Source: Acinetobacter sp. TR3
GTDB taxonomy: Bacteria > Pseudomonadota > Gammaproteobacteria > Pseudomonadales > Moraxellaceae
Direction of reading: 5' to 3'
Length of the DNA: 64,000 bases
Assembly (NCBI RefSeq): GCF_027105055.1
Contig: NZ_CP114264.1
Coordinates: forward strand, 1,984,001-2,048,000
In this document: positions 44,930 to 54,604 of the stretch, one piece after another
How the letters are laid out: the number at the start of each line of letters is the position of its first letter
Position numbering within the stretch: position 1 is the stretch's first letter
The notes under the pieces: generated by a model
Database searches by the model: none
What the model was told of the DNA's origin: nothing
Seen by the model: the letters and a program-made list of their open reading frames with translations, nothing else
Program-made: the position numbers and the translations under genes

Positions 44930-46921
44930 ATGGATATGATTTTTGGTAAACTGGGTTGGGACTCTATCCCAACAGAGCCAATTGTACTTGTCACCATGGT
45001 CCTTATGGCACTTGGTGGAATTGCAGTTCTTGGCGGTATTACCTATTTCAAAAAATGGGGATACTTATGGAATGAATGGTTTACATCAGTAGACCATAAG
45101 AAAATCGGTATCATGTATATCATCGTATCTGTGGTCATGCTTTTGCGTGGTTTCGCCGATGCGATCATGATGCGTTTACAACTTTTCCTCGCGAAAGGCG
45201 GCGGTGAAGGTTACCTACATCCTGACCATTACGATCAGATCTTTACGGCACACGGCGTAATCATGATCTTCTTCGTAGCAATGGGTCTTGTTGTTGGTAT
45301 GATGAACATCTCTGTACCTTTACAGATTGGTGCACGTGACGTTGCTTTCCCATTATTAAACTCTTTAAGCTTCTGGTTATTCGCTGGTGCTGCTGGTTTG
45401 ATGATGGTTTCATTAGTATTGGGTGAATTTGCTGCGACTGGTTGGATGGCTTACCCTCCTCTATCTGGCATTCAATATTCTCCTGGTGTTGGTGTTGACT
45501 ACTACATCTGGGCTCTTCAGGTTTCTGGTCTTGGTACACTTTTATCTGGTGTTAACTTCTTTGTTACCATCATTAAAATGCGTGCGCCTGGCATGAAATT
45601 GATGGATATGCCAATCTTTACGTGGACTTCACTTTGTACGGCTGTATTAATCATTGCATCATTCCCTGTATTAACAGGTACGCTTGCAATGTTGACGCTA
45701 GACCGTTACTTCGGCTTCCACTTCTTCACCAATGAGCTTGGCGGTAGTCCAATGCTTTATGTGAACTTGATTTGGACATGGGGTCACCCTGAAGTATATA
45801 TCTTGGTATTACCAGCATTTGGTCTATACTCAGAAATCGTTGCAACCTTCTCTCGTAAAGCGTTGTTCGGTTACAAGTCTATGGTGTATGCAACGATTGC
45901 GATTACTGTACTTGCGTTCGTTGTATGGCTTCACCACTTCTTCACCATGGGTGCTGGTGCGAACGTTAACGCGTTCTTCGGTATCATGACCATGGTTATT
46001 GCGATTCCTACAGGTGTGAAAATCTTCTCTTGGTTATTCACAATGTATAAAGGTCGCATCACCTTTACTACTCCAATGTTATGGACGCTTGGCTTCCTAA
46101 TCACATTTGGTATCGGTGGTTTAACTGGTGTATTAATGGCGGTTCCACCTGCGGACTTCCTCGTACACAACTCACTCTTCTTGATCGCTCACTTCCATAA
46201 CGTAATTATCGGTGGTGTGGTGTTTGGTATGTTTGCCGGCATCATCTTCTATTGGCCGAAAATGTTTGGTTGGAAGCTCAACGAAGCATGGGGTAAAGCT
46301 GCGTTCTGGTTCTGGTTCTTCGGTTTCTATTTTGCATTCATGCCGCTTTATATCCTTGGTTTCATGGGTATGACTCGTCGTTTGAATACATATGACAACC
46401 CAGAATGGGACCCATACTTAGCAATCGCATTGTTTGGTGCTGTTCTTGTTGCAATCGGTATTGCATGTTTCTTAATGCAAATCATCGTTGGTTTCTTACA
46501 ACGTAAAGACAACATGGATTACACAGGTGATCCATGGGATAGCCGTACCATTGAATGGGCAACGTCATCTCCTGCTCCATTCTATAACTTTGCACATGTA
46601 CCAGATGCTAGCGGTATTGACCGTTTCTGGACTGACAAAGAAAATGGTGTAGCATACGCACGTGATACTAAATATGAAGACATCCACATGCCGACTGATC
46701 GTGCTGCTGGTTTTGTCATTGCAATGTTCATTACTGTATTGGGCTTTGCACTCATTTGGCATATTTGGTGGCTAGTCGTTGTTTCATTCGTTGCTGCAGT
46801 TGTTAGCTTGATCGTAAGCTCATTCACAAAGAATGTTGATTACTATGTTCCCGCTGCTGAAGTTGAGCGTATTGAAAACGAACGCTATGCTTTACTTGAA
46901 AAACACTTGAAGAAGGACTAA
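44930..46921 (+). CDS. cyoB: cytochrome bo3 ubiquinol oxidase subunit I
   Basis: The 663-residue heme-copper oxidase subunit binds heme b, heme o3 and CuB in the inner membrane, reducing oxygen to water and pumping protons. Ligand motifs are visible: [15 protein letters not shown] (heme b), [17 protein letters not shown] with the His-Tyr pair, [10 protein letters not shown] (CuB) and [12 protein letters not shown] (heme ligands). Length equals E. coli CyoB (663). It starts 3 bp after cyoA. Confidence 0.98.
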   Translation: MDMIFGKLGWDSIPTEPIVLVTMVLMALGGIAVLGGITYFKKWGYLWNEWFTSVDHKKIGIMYIIVSVVMLLRGFADAIMMRLQLFLAKGGGEGYLHPDHYDQIFTAHGVIMIFFVAMGLVVGMMNISVPLQIGARDVAFPLLNSLSFWLFAGAAGLMMVSLVLGEFAATGWMAYPPLSGIQYSPGVGVDYYIWALQVSGLGTLLSGVNFFVTIIKMRAPGMKLMDMPIFTWTSLCTAVLIIASFPVLTGTLAMLTLDRYFGFHFFTNELGGSPMLYVNLIWTWGHPEVYILVLPAFGLYSEIVATFSRKALFGYKSMVYATIAITVLAFVVWLHHFFTMGAGANVNAFFGIMTMVIAIPTGVKIFSWLFTMYKGRITFTTPMLWTLGFLITFGIGGLTGVLMAVPPADFLVHNSLFLIAHFHNVIIGGVVFGMFAGIIFYWPKMFGWKLNEAWGKAAFWFWFFGFYFAFMPLYILGFMGMTRRLNTYDNPEWDPYLAIALFGAVLVAIGIACFLMQIIVGFLQRKDNMDYTGDPWDSRTIEWATSSPAPFYNFAHVPDASGIDRFWTDKENGVAYARDTKYEDIHMPTDRAAGFVIAMFITVLGFALIWHIWWLVVVSFVAAVVSLIVSSFTKNVDYYVPAAEVERIENERYALLEKHLKKD

Positions 46922-46925
46922 GGAA

Positions 46926-47546
46926 ATGGCTGAAGTACTTCATCACGACAACCACGGTCATGACGGTCATCACGAACATGATGATACAGACTTAACGGTC
47001 TTTGGTTTCTGGACTTATTTGATGAGTGACTTGATTCTTTTCGGATCACTCTTCATTGCGTTCGCTGTATTAAGCAGTCATATTCCACCAGGTACTCCAA
47101 GTGCAAAAGACTTATTCAGTGAATCATTGGGTTATGTATTAGGTGAAACCTTTGCCCTTTTGATCTCTTCTGTAACGTTTGGCTTTGCAGTGCTTGCATC
47201 TTATAAAAAGAATGTGAATCAAGTGATTACTTGGTTATTTATCACATTCCTTTTCGGTGCAACCTTCATCGGTATGGAAATCAATGAGTTCCATCACCTT
47301 GTACATGAAGGTCATGGTCCAACGCATAGTGCATTCTTATCATCATTCTTTACTTTGGTTGGTACACACGGTATTCACGTAACCTCTGGTTTAGTGTGGA
47401 TGTTGGTATTGATGTATCAAATCAAAAAGAATGGTTTGACATTAGCGAATACACGTCGTCTTGCTTGCTTAAGCTTGTTCTGGCACTTCCTTGACATCGT
47501 TTGGATCTGTGTATTCAGCGTCGTTTACTTACTGGGAGTTCTCTAA
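46926..47546 (+). CDS. cyoC: cytochrome bo3 ubiquinol oxidase subunit III
   Basis: The 206-residue protein has five membrane helices and the subunit III signature [21 protein letters not shown]. The start is His-rich ([15 protein letters not shown]), an unusual metal-binding-like N-terminus. ATG overlap (TAATG) with cyoD implies translational coupling. The ribosome-binding site AAGGA precedes it. Confidence 0.96.
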   Translation: MAEVLHHDNHGHDGHHEHDDTDLTVFGFWTYLMSDLILFGSLFIAFAVLSSHIPPGTPSAKDLFSESLGYVLGETFALLISSVTFGFAVLASYKKNVNQVITWLFITFLFGATFIGMEINEFHHLVHEGHGPTHSAFLSSFFTLVGTHGIHVTSGLVWMLVLMYQIKKNGLTLANTRRLACLSLFWHFLDIVWICVFSVVYLLGVL

Positions 47547-47875
47547 TGAGTGGTCATGACCATAATGCTGCAGGTGCGTCGCACGGTAACTTTAAGCAAT
47601 ACACTGTTGGGTTTATCCTATCTGTTATCCTCACCATCATCCCATTCGGGATGGTGATGGCGGGCGGATTTAGCCGTGGCATCTTAGTTACTGTTATTGC
47701 AATCGCTGCTGTTGCTCAGGTAATTGTACAACTTGTGTATTTCTTACACATGAATACATCATCTGAACAACGTTGGAACCTTATTGCATTTATCTACACA
47801 ATTTTATGTATCGCTGTACTTCTAGTCGGCTCTGTGTGGATTATGAATTACCTACACTACAACATGATGATCTAA
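47546..47875 (+). CDS. cyoD: cytochrome bo3 ubiquinol oxidase subunit IV
   Basis: The 109-residue protein has three membrane helices and the family block YFLHMNTSSEQRWNLIAFIYT. The ATG at 47546 shares its A with the cyoC stop; the longer frame from 47501 is an out-of-frame reading of cyoC. Subunit IV stabilises the CuB site. Confidence 0.95.
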   Translation: MSGHDHNAAGASHGNFKQYTVGFILSVILTIIPFGMVMAGGFSRGILVTVIAIAAVAQVIVQLVYFLHMNTSSEQRWNLIAFIYTILCIAVLLVGSVWIMNYLHYNMMI

Positions 47876-47885
47876 ACTGATTGTC

Positions 47886-48764
47886 ATGTGGAAAAAGTAC
47901 TTATTCCTGACTAAACCAGGAATTCTCTTCGGTAATTTTATTACCACCTTGGGCGGCTTCTTTTTAGCCGCTCAAGGCTCTATAGACATCCTCTTATTAC
48001 TACTTACATTAATTGGAACAACTTTTGTTGTTGCTTCTGGTTGTGTAGTGAATAATGTAATTGATCAAGACATCGATCAAAAAATGCAACGCACCATGAA
48101 CCGTGCTCTTGTTAAGAAAACGATCTCCCCTACGATTGCGATGTGCTATGCATTTGTATTAGGTGCGATTGGTTTTAGTATGCTTTGGTTCTATGTCAAT
48201 GCCTATGCATTTTTGTTTGCTGTGATTGGTTTTGTTGTCTATGTCGGTTTTTATAGTTTGTGGACGAAACGTACCACGATCCATCAAACCGTGATTGGTA
48301 GTATTTCTGGAGCGAGTCCACCTGTTATTGGTTATACGGCTGTAAGTCATCATTTCGATATGGCTGCTCTTCTCATTTTTATTGCATATGCCTTATGGCA
48401 AATGCCGCATTCATGGGCAATTGCGATTTATCGTTTTGAAGATTACAAAAATGCAGGCGTGCCTATTTTACCTGTTGCACGTTCTATTCATAGAACTAAA
48501 ATCGAATCGCTGATCTATGTGGTTTTATTCACTGTTGCGATGAATGCTTTGTATATATATGGATATACCAATATTATTTTCTTGGTCATCTGTAATGCAC
48601 TTTGTATTTACTGGTTTTACATTGGTATTTTAGGATTTAAAGCTGAAGATGATCAGCTTTGGGCAAAACGCTTTTTCCTTTTTTCAGTAATCTTAATTAC
48701 TGTGATTAGTTTGAGCTTTAGCTTTACATTTAAAAGCCCTGCACCCTTCCTCCCTATTTTTTAA
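47886..48764 (+). CDS. cyoE: protoheme IX farnesyltransferase
   Basis: The 292-residue UbiA-superfamily enzyme makes heme O from heme B by adding a farnesyl group for the cyo oxidase. The signature NNVIDQDIDQKMQRTMNR (about 55-72) with Asp-rich motif, then ISGASPPVIGYTAV and ALWQMPHSWAIAIYRFEDYKNAGVP, is complete. Last gene of the cyo operon, with a hairpin behind it. Confidence 0.96.
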   Translation: MWKKYLFLTKPGILFGNFITTLGGFFLAAQGSIDILLLLLTLIGTTFVVASGCVVNNVIDQDIDQKMQRTMNRALVKKTISPTIAMCYAFVLGAIGFSMLWFYVNAYAFLFAVIGFVVYVGFYSLWTKRTTIHQTVIGSISGASPPVIGYTAVSHHFDMAALLIFIAYALWQMPHSWAIAIYRFEDYKNAGVPILPVARSIHRTKIESLIYVVLFTVAMNALYIYGYTNIIFLVICNALCIYWFYIGILGFKAEDDQLWAKRFFLFSVILITVISLSFSFTFKSPAPFLPIF

Positions 48765-48790
48765 AAAGATAGAGACATCTCTGTCTTTTT
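48763..48790 (+). terminator. terminator of the cyo operon
   Basis: AAAAAGATAGAGA pairs with TCTCTGTCTTTTT (one G-T pair) and ends in a T-run followed by A/T. Its first bases overlap the cyoE stop codon. Confidence 0.75.
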
Positions 48791-48851
48791 ATTCCCCGCT
48801 TCACTTGTTATCATTTCGTGCAATAAAAACATTTCACCCTTTATTGCCTAA

Positions 48852-50963
48852 ATGAAACTACAAAACAAATTTATATTCAAATCAATTGTCTATTCTTCGC
48901 TTTCACTGGCAATTTACTATAGCCCAATCACCTATGCTGGTGTAGAGCAATTTTGCGAGCCAAACCTTGCCATAAATGACAAAAATTTAAATGGTTGCAG
49001 CAATCTTCCTGTGTTATATCCAGCAAATGATAGTCAAACAAATATGACGTTACTACTCAGCGACTTAGGGCTTGCAACAATTAAGCCAATGACAGCTGAT
49101 GCCAATTTATGGGATGCGGTATATGGAACGGTACCTTTTGATGCAGCGAATCTGTCATCTCTGACTCAGAATAAAATGCCAAATCAAAGAAAACTATTAG
49201 AAAGAAATGACACCGTTTTTGACGAACGTTGCACGAGCTTTGATTCAGGTAATCAAGCTTTTAATACACAAGTGCAAAATAATAAAGTAATTCCAAATCT
49301 AGAAAAGCAAATTTTGATTTCTGAACGCAAGAAAATGAATCAGTGTGGTGACAAAATTGAATTGATTGCGATTAATCCCAATTGGTCAATCACAACACGT
49401 CAATATGCTTCTTATTTAAATGCGAGTATTCTGTTTTATAATAGCAATTATTCAGCAGCGACTAAAATTTATACCGTCTTAACCACCATTGAAGATACGT
49501 GGTTAAAAGAAACATCACAATATATGTTAATTCGGACATCGCTGAATTCAGCCTATGCAACTGGTGTAGATAAATATGGTGATGTCTATTTAGACAATAT
49601 TAACCAAAATTTACTCAAACAATTTTTGGATAATATCACCACTTACCTCAAAGCCTATCCAAATGGACAATATATCGCGAGTGCGCGTGGTTTTATGCGT
49701 CGTGGTTTTTGGCTTTCAAAACGCCAAGATTTATTGGTTAATGAAATTGTCTGGCAACTCAAAAACCCAACATCAAAATTTTATAATTTGGAAATGAGTG
49801 AACTTCCCGCCGAAATTGATCGCCGAGTGTTCGATAGCTCAGCTTTTAATGTTAACAATCTAAAAGACCCTTTCTTTTTGGCAGTATATGATTTGATGCA
49901 TATGCGTGAATCGAGTTCAGAGAATTATCGTCCGATTTCTTGGGCACAACTGAATGCACAAAAAGATTTTTTCAAAACCCAACCTGAACTATTTCAATAT
50001 TTACAAGCTGTTCACTTATTTTTTGTTCAAAATAAAGCTCAAGAAGCTCAAAATTACTTAGCTAAAGCAAATGCTAAAAATAGTAGTTATTTGCAGTTAA
50101 GCCAAACTTTTTTGAGAGGACAAATTTTAGAAAAAATTGGACAACCTCAAAATGCTGAAGAATATTGGCGTCAGCAACTTGCACAGGCCAAAGACAGCTA
50201 TCAACGCGGTTTATTTGAAACAGCATTATCCAATCATTTGGCAATAAAACAGGACTATTCAGCATTTATAGGAAAAAAAGCTCAAATTACTCAGCCGAAC
50301 CTACAGAGAAATTTTATTACCCAAATCGCAGATACAAACAGTTTGCAAAAATTAATTCAATCTGATCCAAGTAACATAGATCAAAAACAAGCTGCGATCT
50401 ACACCCTTCTGAGTAAAAGCTTAGTACATCAACAATTCGAATTGTTTAAACAAAGCTATGCTTTTATGCCCAAAAATGCCATGCAATACAAAGGTTATAA
50501 CAGTGATAATGAACAATTAAAAAACAAACCAGATTTTTCTAATTTCATTTGGAATGGAGCGAATATTACACCGCAACTAAAATGCTCAAATTTAGAGACT
50601 TTAGTTAATCAATTGGCTCAAACACCTAAAGATCCATTATTAAATGTTTGCTTAGGAGAATATTTCCGTAGTGAACAAGGATATTCGTTGCAGCAACTTT
50701 CTTATAATGAAAAACAAACATCAAATTTTTCAGGAAAAATTTTTGCTCGTGGTCAGATTTATCAAGATCTCATCAAATCATCAAGCAAAAGTGATTTACA
50801 AGCTTACGCCCTTTATCGCGCAATACAATGTTATGCGCCAAGTGGTATTAATGATTGTGGTGGTAATGAAGTAAACAAATCTGTCCGCAAACAATGGTTT
50901 GATCAAATCAAAACAGATTATCCAAATACCATTTGGGCAAAATCACTGAAATATTATTGGTAA
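48852..50963 (+). CDS. large secreted protein with repeat-like helical region, unknown function
   Basis: The 703-residue protein has a signal peptide (to about residue 29, ...SPITYAG-VEQFCEP). The remainder is soluble and mostly helical with TPR-like pairs (LQLSQTFLRGQILEKIGQPQNAEEYWRQQLAQAK, about 413-446, and NASILFYNSNYSAATKIYTVLTTIEDTWLKETSQY). No catalytic motif seen. It ends 6 bp before the ATG of a DUF3142 lipoprotein gene, so the two probably form an operon and a functional pair in the envelope. Confidence 0.75.
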   Translation: MKLQNKFIFKSIVYSSLSLAIYYSPITYAGVEQFCEPNLAINDKNLNGCSNLPVLYPANDSQTNMTLLLSDLGLATIKPMTADANLWDAVYGTVPFDAANLSSLTQNKMPNQRKLLERNDTVFDERCTSFDSGNQAFNTQVQNNKVIPNLEKQILISERKKMNQCGDKIELIAINPNWSITTRQYASYLNASILFYNSNYSAATKIYTVLTTIEDTWLKETSQYMLIRTSLNSAYATGVDKYGDVYLDNINQNLLKQFLDNITTYLKAYPNGQYIASARGFMRRGFWLSKRQDLLVNEIVWQLKNPTSKFYNLEMSELPAEIDRRVFDSSAFNVNNLKDPFFLAVYDLMHMRESSSENYRPISWAQLNAQKDFFKTQPELFQYLQAVHLFFVQNKAQEAQNYLAKANAKNSSYLQLSQTFLRGQILEKIGQPQNAEEYWRQQLAQAKDSYQRGLFETALSNHLAIKQDYSAFIGKKAQITQPNLQRNFITQIADTNSLQKLIQSDPSNIDQKQAAIYTLLSKSLVHQQFELFKQSYAFMPKNAMQYKGYNSDNEQLKNKPDFSNFIWNGANITPQLKCSNLETLVNQLAQTPKDPLLNVCLGEYFRSEQGYSLQQLSYNEKQTSNFSGKIFARGQIYQDLIKSSSKSDLQAYALYRAIQCYAPSGINDCGGNEVNKSVRKQWFDQIKTDYPNTIWAKSLKYYW

Positions 50964-50969
50964 TTGACG

Positions 50970-51707
50970 ATGTTGAAGTGGCTGAAAGCAATCATTTTCA
51001 CTTTTTTTATTTTTAACTTATTTGCTTGCCAACCTGCACAATCCGCAACATCAACAATTGATGCAAATCATTTCGACTCATTTTGGATTTGGGGAAACAT
51101 TCAATCTGCGCCTTACTTAAGTAAGGCAAAAGAACTGTATATTTTGCAAGGAGAAATTCGATATTCAAAACAAAAACACAGCTCTATATTGATCCCACAA
51201 GGTGTTTCTATCTTAAAATTACCACATCAGAAAATTTGGTTAGTTTTTCGAACACATCATCTGGTTTGGAACGAACAAAACTATCAAACTGTTTTCAAAC
51301 GTTTAGAACATTGGAGGAATCAAGGGAATCAAGTTCAGGGAATTCAAATTGATTTCGACAGTCAAACCCATGATTTAAAAGAATATGCCCTTTTTCTAGA
51401 AAATTTCAGAAAAAGACTTCCTCCCTATTATCAACTTAGCATTACAGGATTACTTGACTGGACAAATTTTAAGGATCAGAAAACTTTAACTATTTTGAAA
51501 AATAATATCAGTGAACTGGTGATCCAAACCTATCAAGGTACAACCACCATTCCCAATTACCCACAATATTTAAAACGTATCTCTGCAATACAACTGCCTT
51601 ACAAAATCGGTTTTGTACAAAATGGGTTACGTCAAAATAACTCAAACAATCTTAATGACCCTCATTTTAAAGGCTATGTCATCTTTTTACTTCGATCTAA
51701 AACATGA
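50970..51707 (+). CDS. DUF3142-family lipoprotein
   Basis: The 245-residue protein has a lipoprotein signal (MLKWLKAIIFTFFIFNLFACQP, Cys about 20). The rest reads like a TIM-barrel glycosidase-type fold (GIQIDFDSQTHDLKEYALFLENFRKRLPPYYQLSITGLLDW), as DUF3142 members do, with an acidic DFD at a catalytic-like strand end. The function is unknown. The ATG at 50970 is preferred over a TTG at 50964. Confidence 0.75.
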   Translation: MLKWLKAIIFTFFIFNLFACQPAQSATSTIDANHFDSFWIWGNIQSAPYLSKAKELYILQGEIRYSKQKHSSILIPQGVSILKLPHQKIWLVFRTHHLVWNEQNYQTVFKRLEHWRNQGNQVQGIQIDFDSQTHDLKEYALFLENFRKRLPPYYQLSITGLLDWTNFKDQKTLTILKNNISELVIQTYQGTTTIPNYPQYLKRISAIQLPYKIGFVQNGLRQNNSNNLNDPHFKGYVIFLLRSKT

Positions 51708-51762
51708 ATTTACTTGCGATTTAAATGAAATGTGTCTAAAATCCCAGCTTCGCAATTTGCGA

Positions 51763-51807
51763 CATAACTTTTTAGTTATGACTCCTTGCTTCTAACTTTT
51801 TAGTTAG
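51763..51807 (+). promoter_or_regulatory. twin hairpins in the rpsF leader
   Basis: CATAACT-TTTT-AGTTATG (51763-51780) and CTAACT-TTTT-AGTTAG (51792-51807) are two small hairpins sharing the same core and loop. They lie 29-73 bp before rpsF. A CCG triplet at 51820 just after them recalls the S6:S18 leader motif by which the S6-S18 complex represses its own operon; the match is only partial. Confidence 0.45.
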
Positions 51808-51835
51808 GGGCTGCTTAAACCGTAAGGAGCTGACA

Positions 51836-52219
51836 ATGCGTCACTACGAAATCGTACTACTGGTACACCCAGACCAAAGCGATCAAGTTGTAGGTATGGT
51901 TGAACGCTATATCTCTCAGATCAAAGAAGCTGAAGGTCAAATTCACCGTTTAGAAGATTGGGGCCGTCGCCAATTGGCTTACCCAATCAACAAGATTCAC
52001 AAAGCACACTACATTCTTATGAATGTTGAATGTGGTCAAACGACTCTTGATGAATTAGAAGAATTGTTCCGTTATAACGATGCAATCATTCGTAACATCA
52101 TTATCCGTCGTGAAAACGCAATTACTGAAGAATCTTTACTTGCTAAGAGTGCTGAAGAAAAACGTGCGCGTAAAGCTCAACGTGAAGAAGCACAACAAGC
52201 AATTCAAGAAGCTGAATAA
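51836..52219 (+). CDS. rpsF: 30S ribosomal protein S6
   Basis: The 127-residue protein ([25 protein letters not shown]) binds S18 and the central domain of 16S rRNA. A Glu/Ala-rich tail ([24 protein letters not shown]) resembles the glutamylated tail of E. coli S6. It has AAGGAG 9 bp upstream. First gene of rpsF-rpsR-rplI. Confidence 0.97.
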   Translation: MRHYEIVLLVHPDQSDQVVGMVERYISQIKEAEGQIHRLEDWGRRQLAYPINKIHKAHYILMNVECGQTTLDELEELFRYNDAIIRNIIIRRENAITEESLLAKSAEEKRARKAQREEAQQAIQEAE

Positions 52220-52230
52220 GGAGAACCTCA

Positions 52231-52458
52231 ATGGCACGTTTTTACCGTCGTCGCAAGTTCTGCCGCTTTACAGCTGAGAATGTTGCGTACATCGACTACA
52301 AAGATATCGACACTTTAAAACAGTACATCACTGAAAACGGCAAGATTGTTCCTAGCCGTATTACAGGTACTAAAGCTCGTTATCAACGTCAATTAGCGTT
52401 AGCTATTAAACAAGCTCGCTATTTGTCTTTGATTCCGTACACTGACAACCATAAGTAA
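52231..52458 (+). CDS. rpsR: 30S ribosomal protein S18
   Basis: The 75-residue basic protein ([13 protein letters not shown]...[47 protein letters not shown]) is full length. It lies 11 bp after rpsF with a good ribosome-binding site (AAGGAG) and pairs with S6. Confidence 0.97.
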
Positions 52459-52470
52459 GTGAGGTGAGCT

Positions 52471-52917
52471 GTGGACGTTATCTTATTACAACGCATTAAG
52501 AATCTTGGTAAATTAGGCGACAAAGTATCAGTTAAAGCTGGTTACGGTCGTAACTTCTTGATTCCTCAAGGTAAAGCAGTCGCTGCTACTGAAGCAAACA
52601 CTTCTGCTTTTGAAGCACGTCGTGCTGAACTTGAAAGACAAGAAGCTGAAGTATTAGCTGCTGCGAATGCACGTGCTGAACAATTGAACGAAGTTAACAT
52701 TGTAATCACTGCGAAAGCTGGTGACGAAGGTAAACTTTTCGGTTCTATCGGTACTCGTGACATCGCTGATGCTTTAACTAATGCTGGTCTTGTTGTTGAC
52801 CGTGCAGAAGTTCGTTTACCAAACGGTGCGCTTCGTCACACTGGTGAATTCAACATCGCAATCCAATTGCACCATGATGTTGTTGCTGAAGTTCTCGTTA
52901 CTATCGTATCTGAGTAA
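52471..52917 (+). CDS. rplI: 50S ribosomal protein L9
   Basis: The 148-residue protein has the N-terminal L9 fold ([40 protein letters not shown]), a long connecting helix (45-75) and a C-terminal domain. The start is GTG with GAGGTGAG upstream. Last gene of the rpsF operon. Confidence 0.97.
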   Translation: MDVILLQRIKNLGKLGDKVSVKAGYGRNFLIPQGKAVAATEANTSAFEARRAELERQEAEVLAAANARAEQLNEVNIVITAKAGDEGKLFGSIGTRDIADALTNAGLVVDRAEVRLPNGALRHTGEFNIAIQLHHDVVAEVLVTIVSE

Positions 52918-52930
52918 TTTCTGCAAAGAA

Positions 52931-52960
52931 AAGAGCATGTTTTTACATGCTCTTTTTTTT
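52931..52960 (+). terminator. terminator of rpsF-rpsR-rplI
   Basis: AAGAGCATGT-TTTT-ACATGCTCTT followed by a run of eight T. Confidence 0.95.
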
Positions 52961-53099
52961 ATGTCTAAAATTTTATATTTTAGTACACTCTACTTTTCCA
53001 CCAATTAAACAATTTTCTTCCAATTAAATTCTCCTGTCTGCATCCATTTGGATTAAGATAGTCAGTCGTTACAGTTTCATCTTTTTATTAGGTCTTGTT

Positions 53100-54545
53100 A
53101 TGTCACAGGCGAATGCCAATTTTACGAAAAATTCTCCAAACACAGAGAGTAAAGTGAGTGACTCAGGTCAATTAAAAGAATTTCGTACACCACCGCACAA
53201 TCTCGCAATTGAACAAGCTGTATTAGCGGCGTTAATGACAGTTGCCGAATCATTTGAACAAGTCAGCGATTTGCTTAAAGAAAATGATTTTTATGCGACA
53301 CGTCATAAATATATTTATCGTGCCATCGAAAAACTAGCACAAGAAAACTCGCCTTATGATGCGGTATTGGTCAATGATTGGTTACTCAAACAGAACCTGC
53401 TTGATGCAATTGGCGGTGAAGAATATTTAATGCAATTGATGGCAGATTCACCTTCAAGCTTTTACAATCTTGAAATCTATGCCAATAAAATTAAAGAATT
53501 TTCAACACTACGTGCAATGATTAAAGTCAGTAGTGATATTTTGCAAAATGCTTATGACACCAAAGGTCGCCCTGTCAGTGAAATCCTAGATTTAGCGGAA
53601 ACCAGTATTTTTTCTTTGGCCGAACAGCATAACAACAACAAGAAAGATTCAGGGCCAAAATCGATTAGCTCTGTCACTGCTGATGTGATTTCTAAACTCG
53701 ATGAACTTTCCAAATTAGATGGCAATATTACAGGTTTAACCACAGGTTTCTTAGAGTTAGATAATAAAACCTCAGGTATGCAAGCTGGGGATTTGATTAT
53801 TGTTGCAGCCCGTCCTTCGATGGGTAAAACTACCTTTGCCATGAACTTAGTTGAAAGTGTACTGCAATACAACCGCTTACCTGCTCTCGTATTCTCAATG
53901 GAGATGCCAGCAGATTCGATTGCTATGCGTTTGATCTCAGCAATGGGTAAAGTCCATCAGGGGCATCTACGTTCAGGTAATCTTGATGCAGACGAATGGA
54001 CCAAAGTCACAGGCACTATTCTTCAATTACAAGAAATGCACCTCTATATCGATGATTCCTCTGCTCTGCCGCCAACCGAACTTCGTGCGCGTGCGCGACG
54101 TATTGCCAAAATGCATGATGGAAAAATCGGCTGTATCATGGTCGACTACTTACAGTTGATGAAAGTGCCGGGCATGGGCGATAACCGTGTGGGTGAGATT
54201 TCCGAAATTTCTCGAAGCTTAAAAGCATTGGCCAAAGAAATGCAATGCCCTGTCATTGCACTGTCTCAGTTGAACCGTAGTTTGGAGAACAGACCAAATA
54301 AACGGCCTGTAATGTCAGATTTACGTGAATCAGGCGCAATCGAGCAAGATGCCGACTTGATCATGTTTATCTATCGTGATGAAGTCTATAACAAAGAGTC
54401 TAAAGAAGCTGGTACAGCCGAAATTATTATCGGTAAACAACGTAATGGTCCAATTGGTTCAGTGCGTCTTGCCTTTGAAGGTCAATACACTCGCTTTAGT
54501 AACCTTTCACCTGAGTTCTATGCTCAATACGATGACGAGGAATAG
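53100..54545 (+). CDS. dnaB: replicative DNA helicase
   Basis: The 481-residue hexameric helicase unwinds DNA at the fork 5' to 3'. It has an N-terminal domain (PHNLAIEQAVLAALM, about 32-130) and a RecA-like ATPase with Walker A ARPSMGKTTFA (about 238-248), Walker B IMVDYLQLM, and LRESGAIEQDADLIMFIYRDEVYN. It is full length. Upstream of alr, 59 bp apart, in the same direction, as in many gamma-proteobacteria. Confidence 0.97.
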   Translation: MSQANANFTKNSPNTESKVSDSGQLKEFRTPPHNLAIEQAVLAALMTVAESFEQVSDLLKENDFYATRHKYIYRAIEKLAQENSPYDAVLVNDWLLKQNLLDAIGGEEYLMQLMADSPSSFYNLEIYANKIKEFSTLRAMIKVSSDILQNAYDTKGRPVSEILDLAETSIFSLAEQHNNNKKDSGPKSISSVTADVISKLDELSKLDGNITGLTTGFLELDNKTSGMQAGDLIIVAARPSMGKTTFAMNLVESVLQYNRLPALVFSMEMPADSIAMRLISAMGKVHQGHLRSGNLDADEWTKVTGTILQLQEMHLYIDDSSALPPTELRARARRIAKMHDGKIGCIMVDYLQLMKVPGMGDNRVGEISEISRSLKALAKEMQCPVIALSQLNRSLENRPNKRPVMSDLRESGAIEQDADLIMFIYRDEVYNKESKEAGTAEIIIGKQRNGPIGSVRLAFEGQYTRFSNLSPEFYAQYDDEE

Positions 54546-54604
54546 TCCCTCAGTTATTGATCTGCCTTAAATACTTTCCATGTCGACCCAAAGGAGAAAT
54601 CAGG

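Noticed and set aside
46582..46827. Minus-strand ORFs over cyoB
   Set aside because: They are shadows of the cyoB coding sequence.
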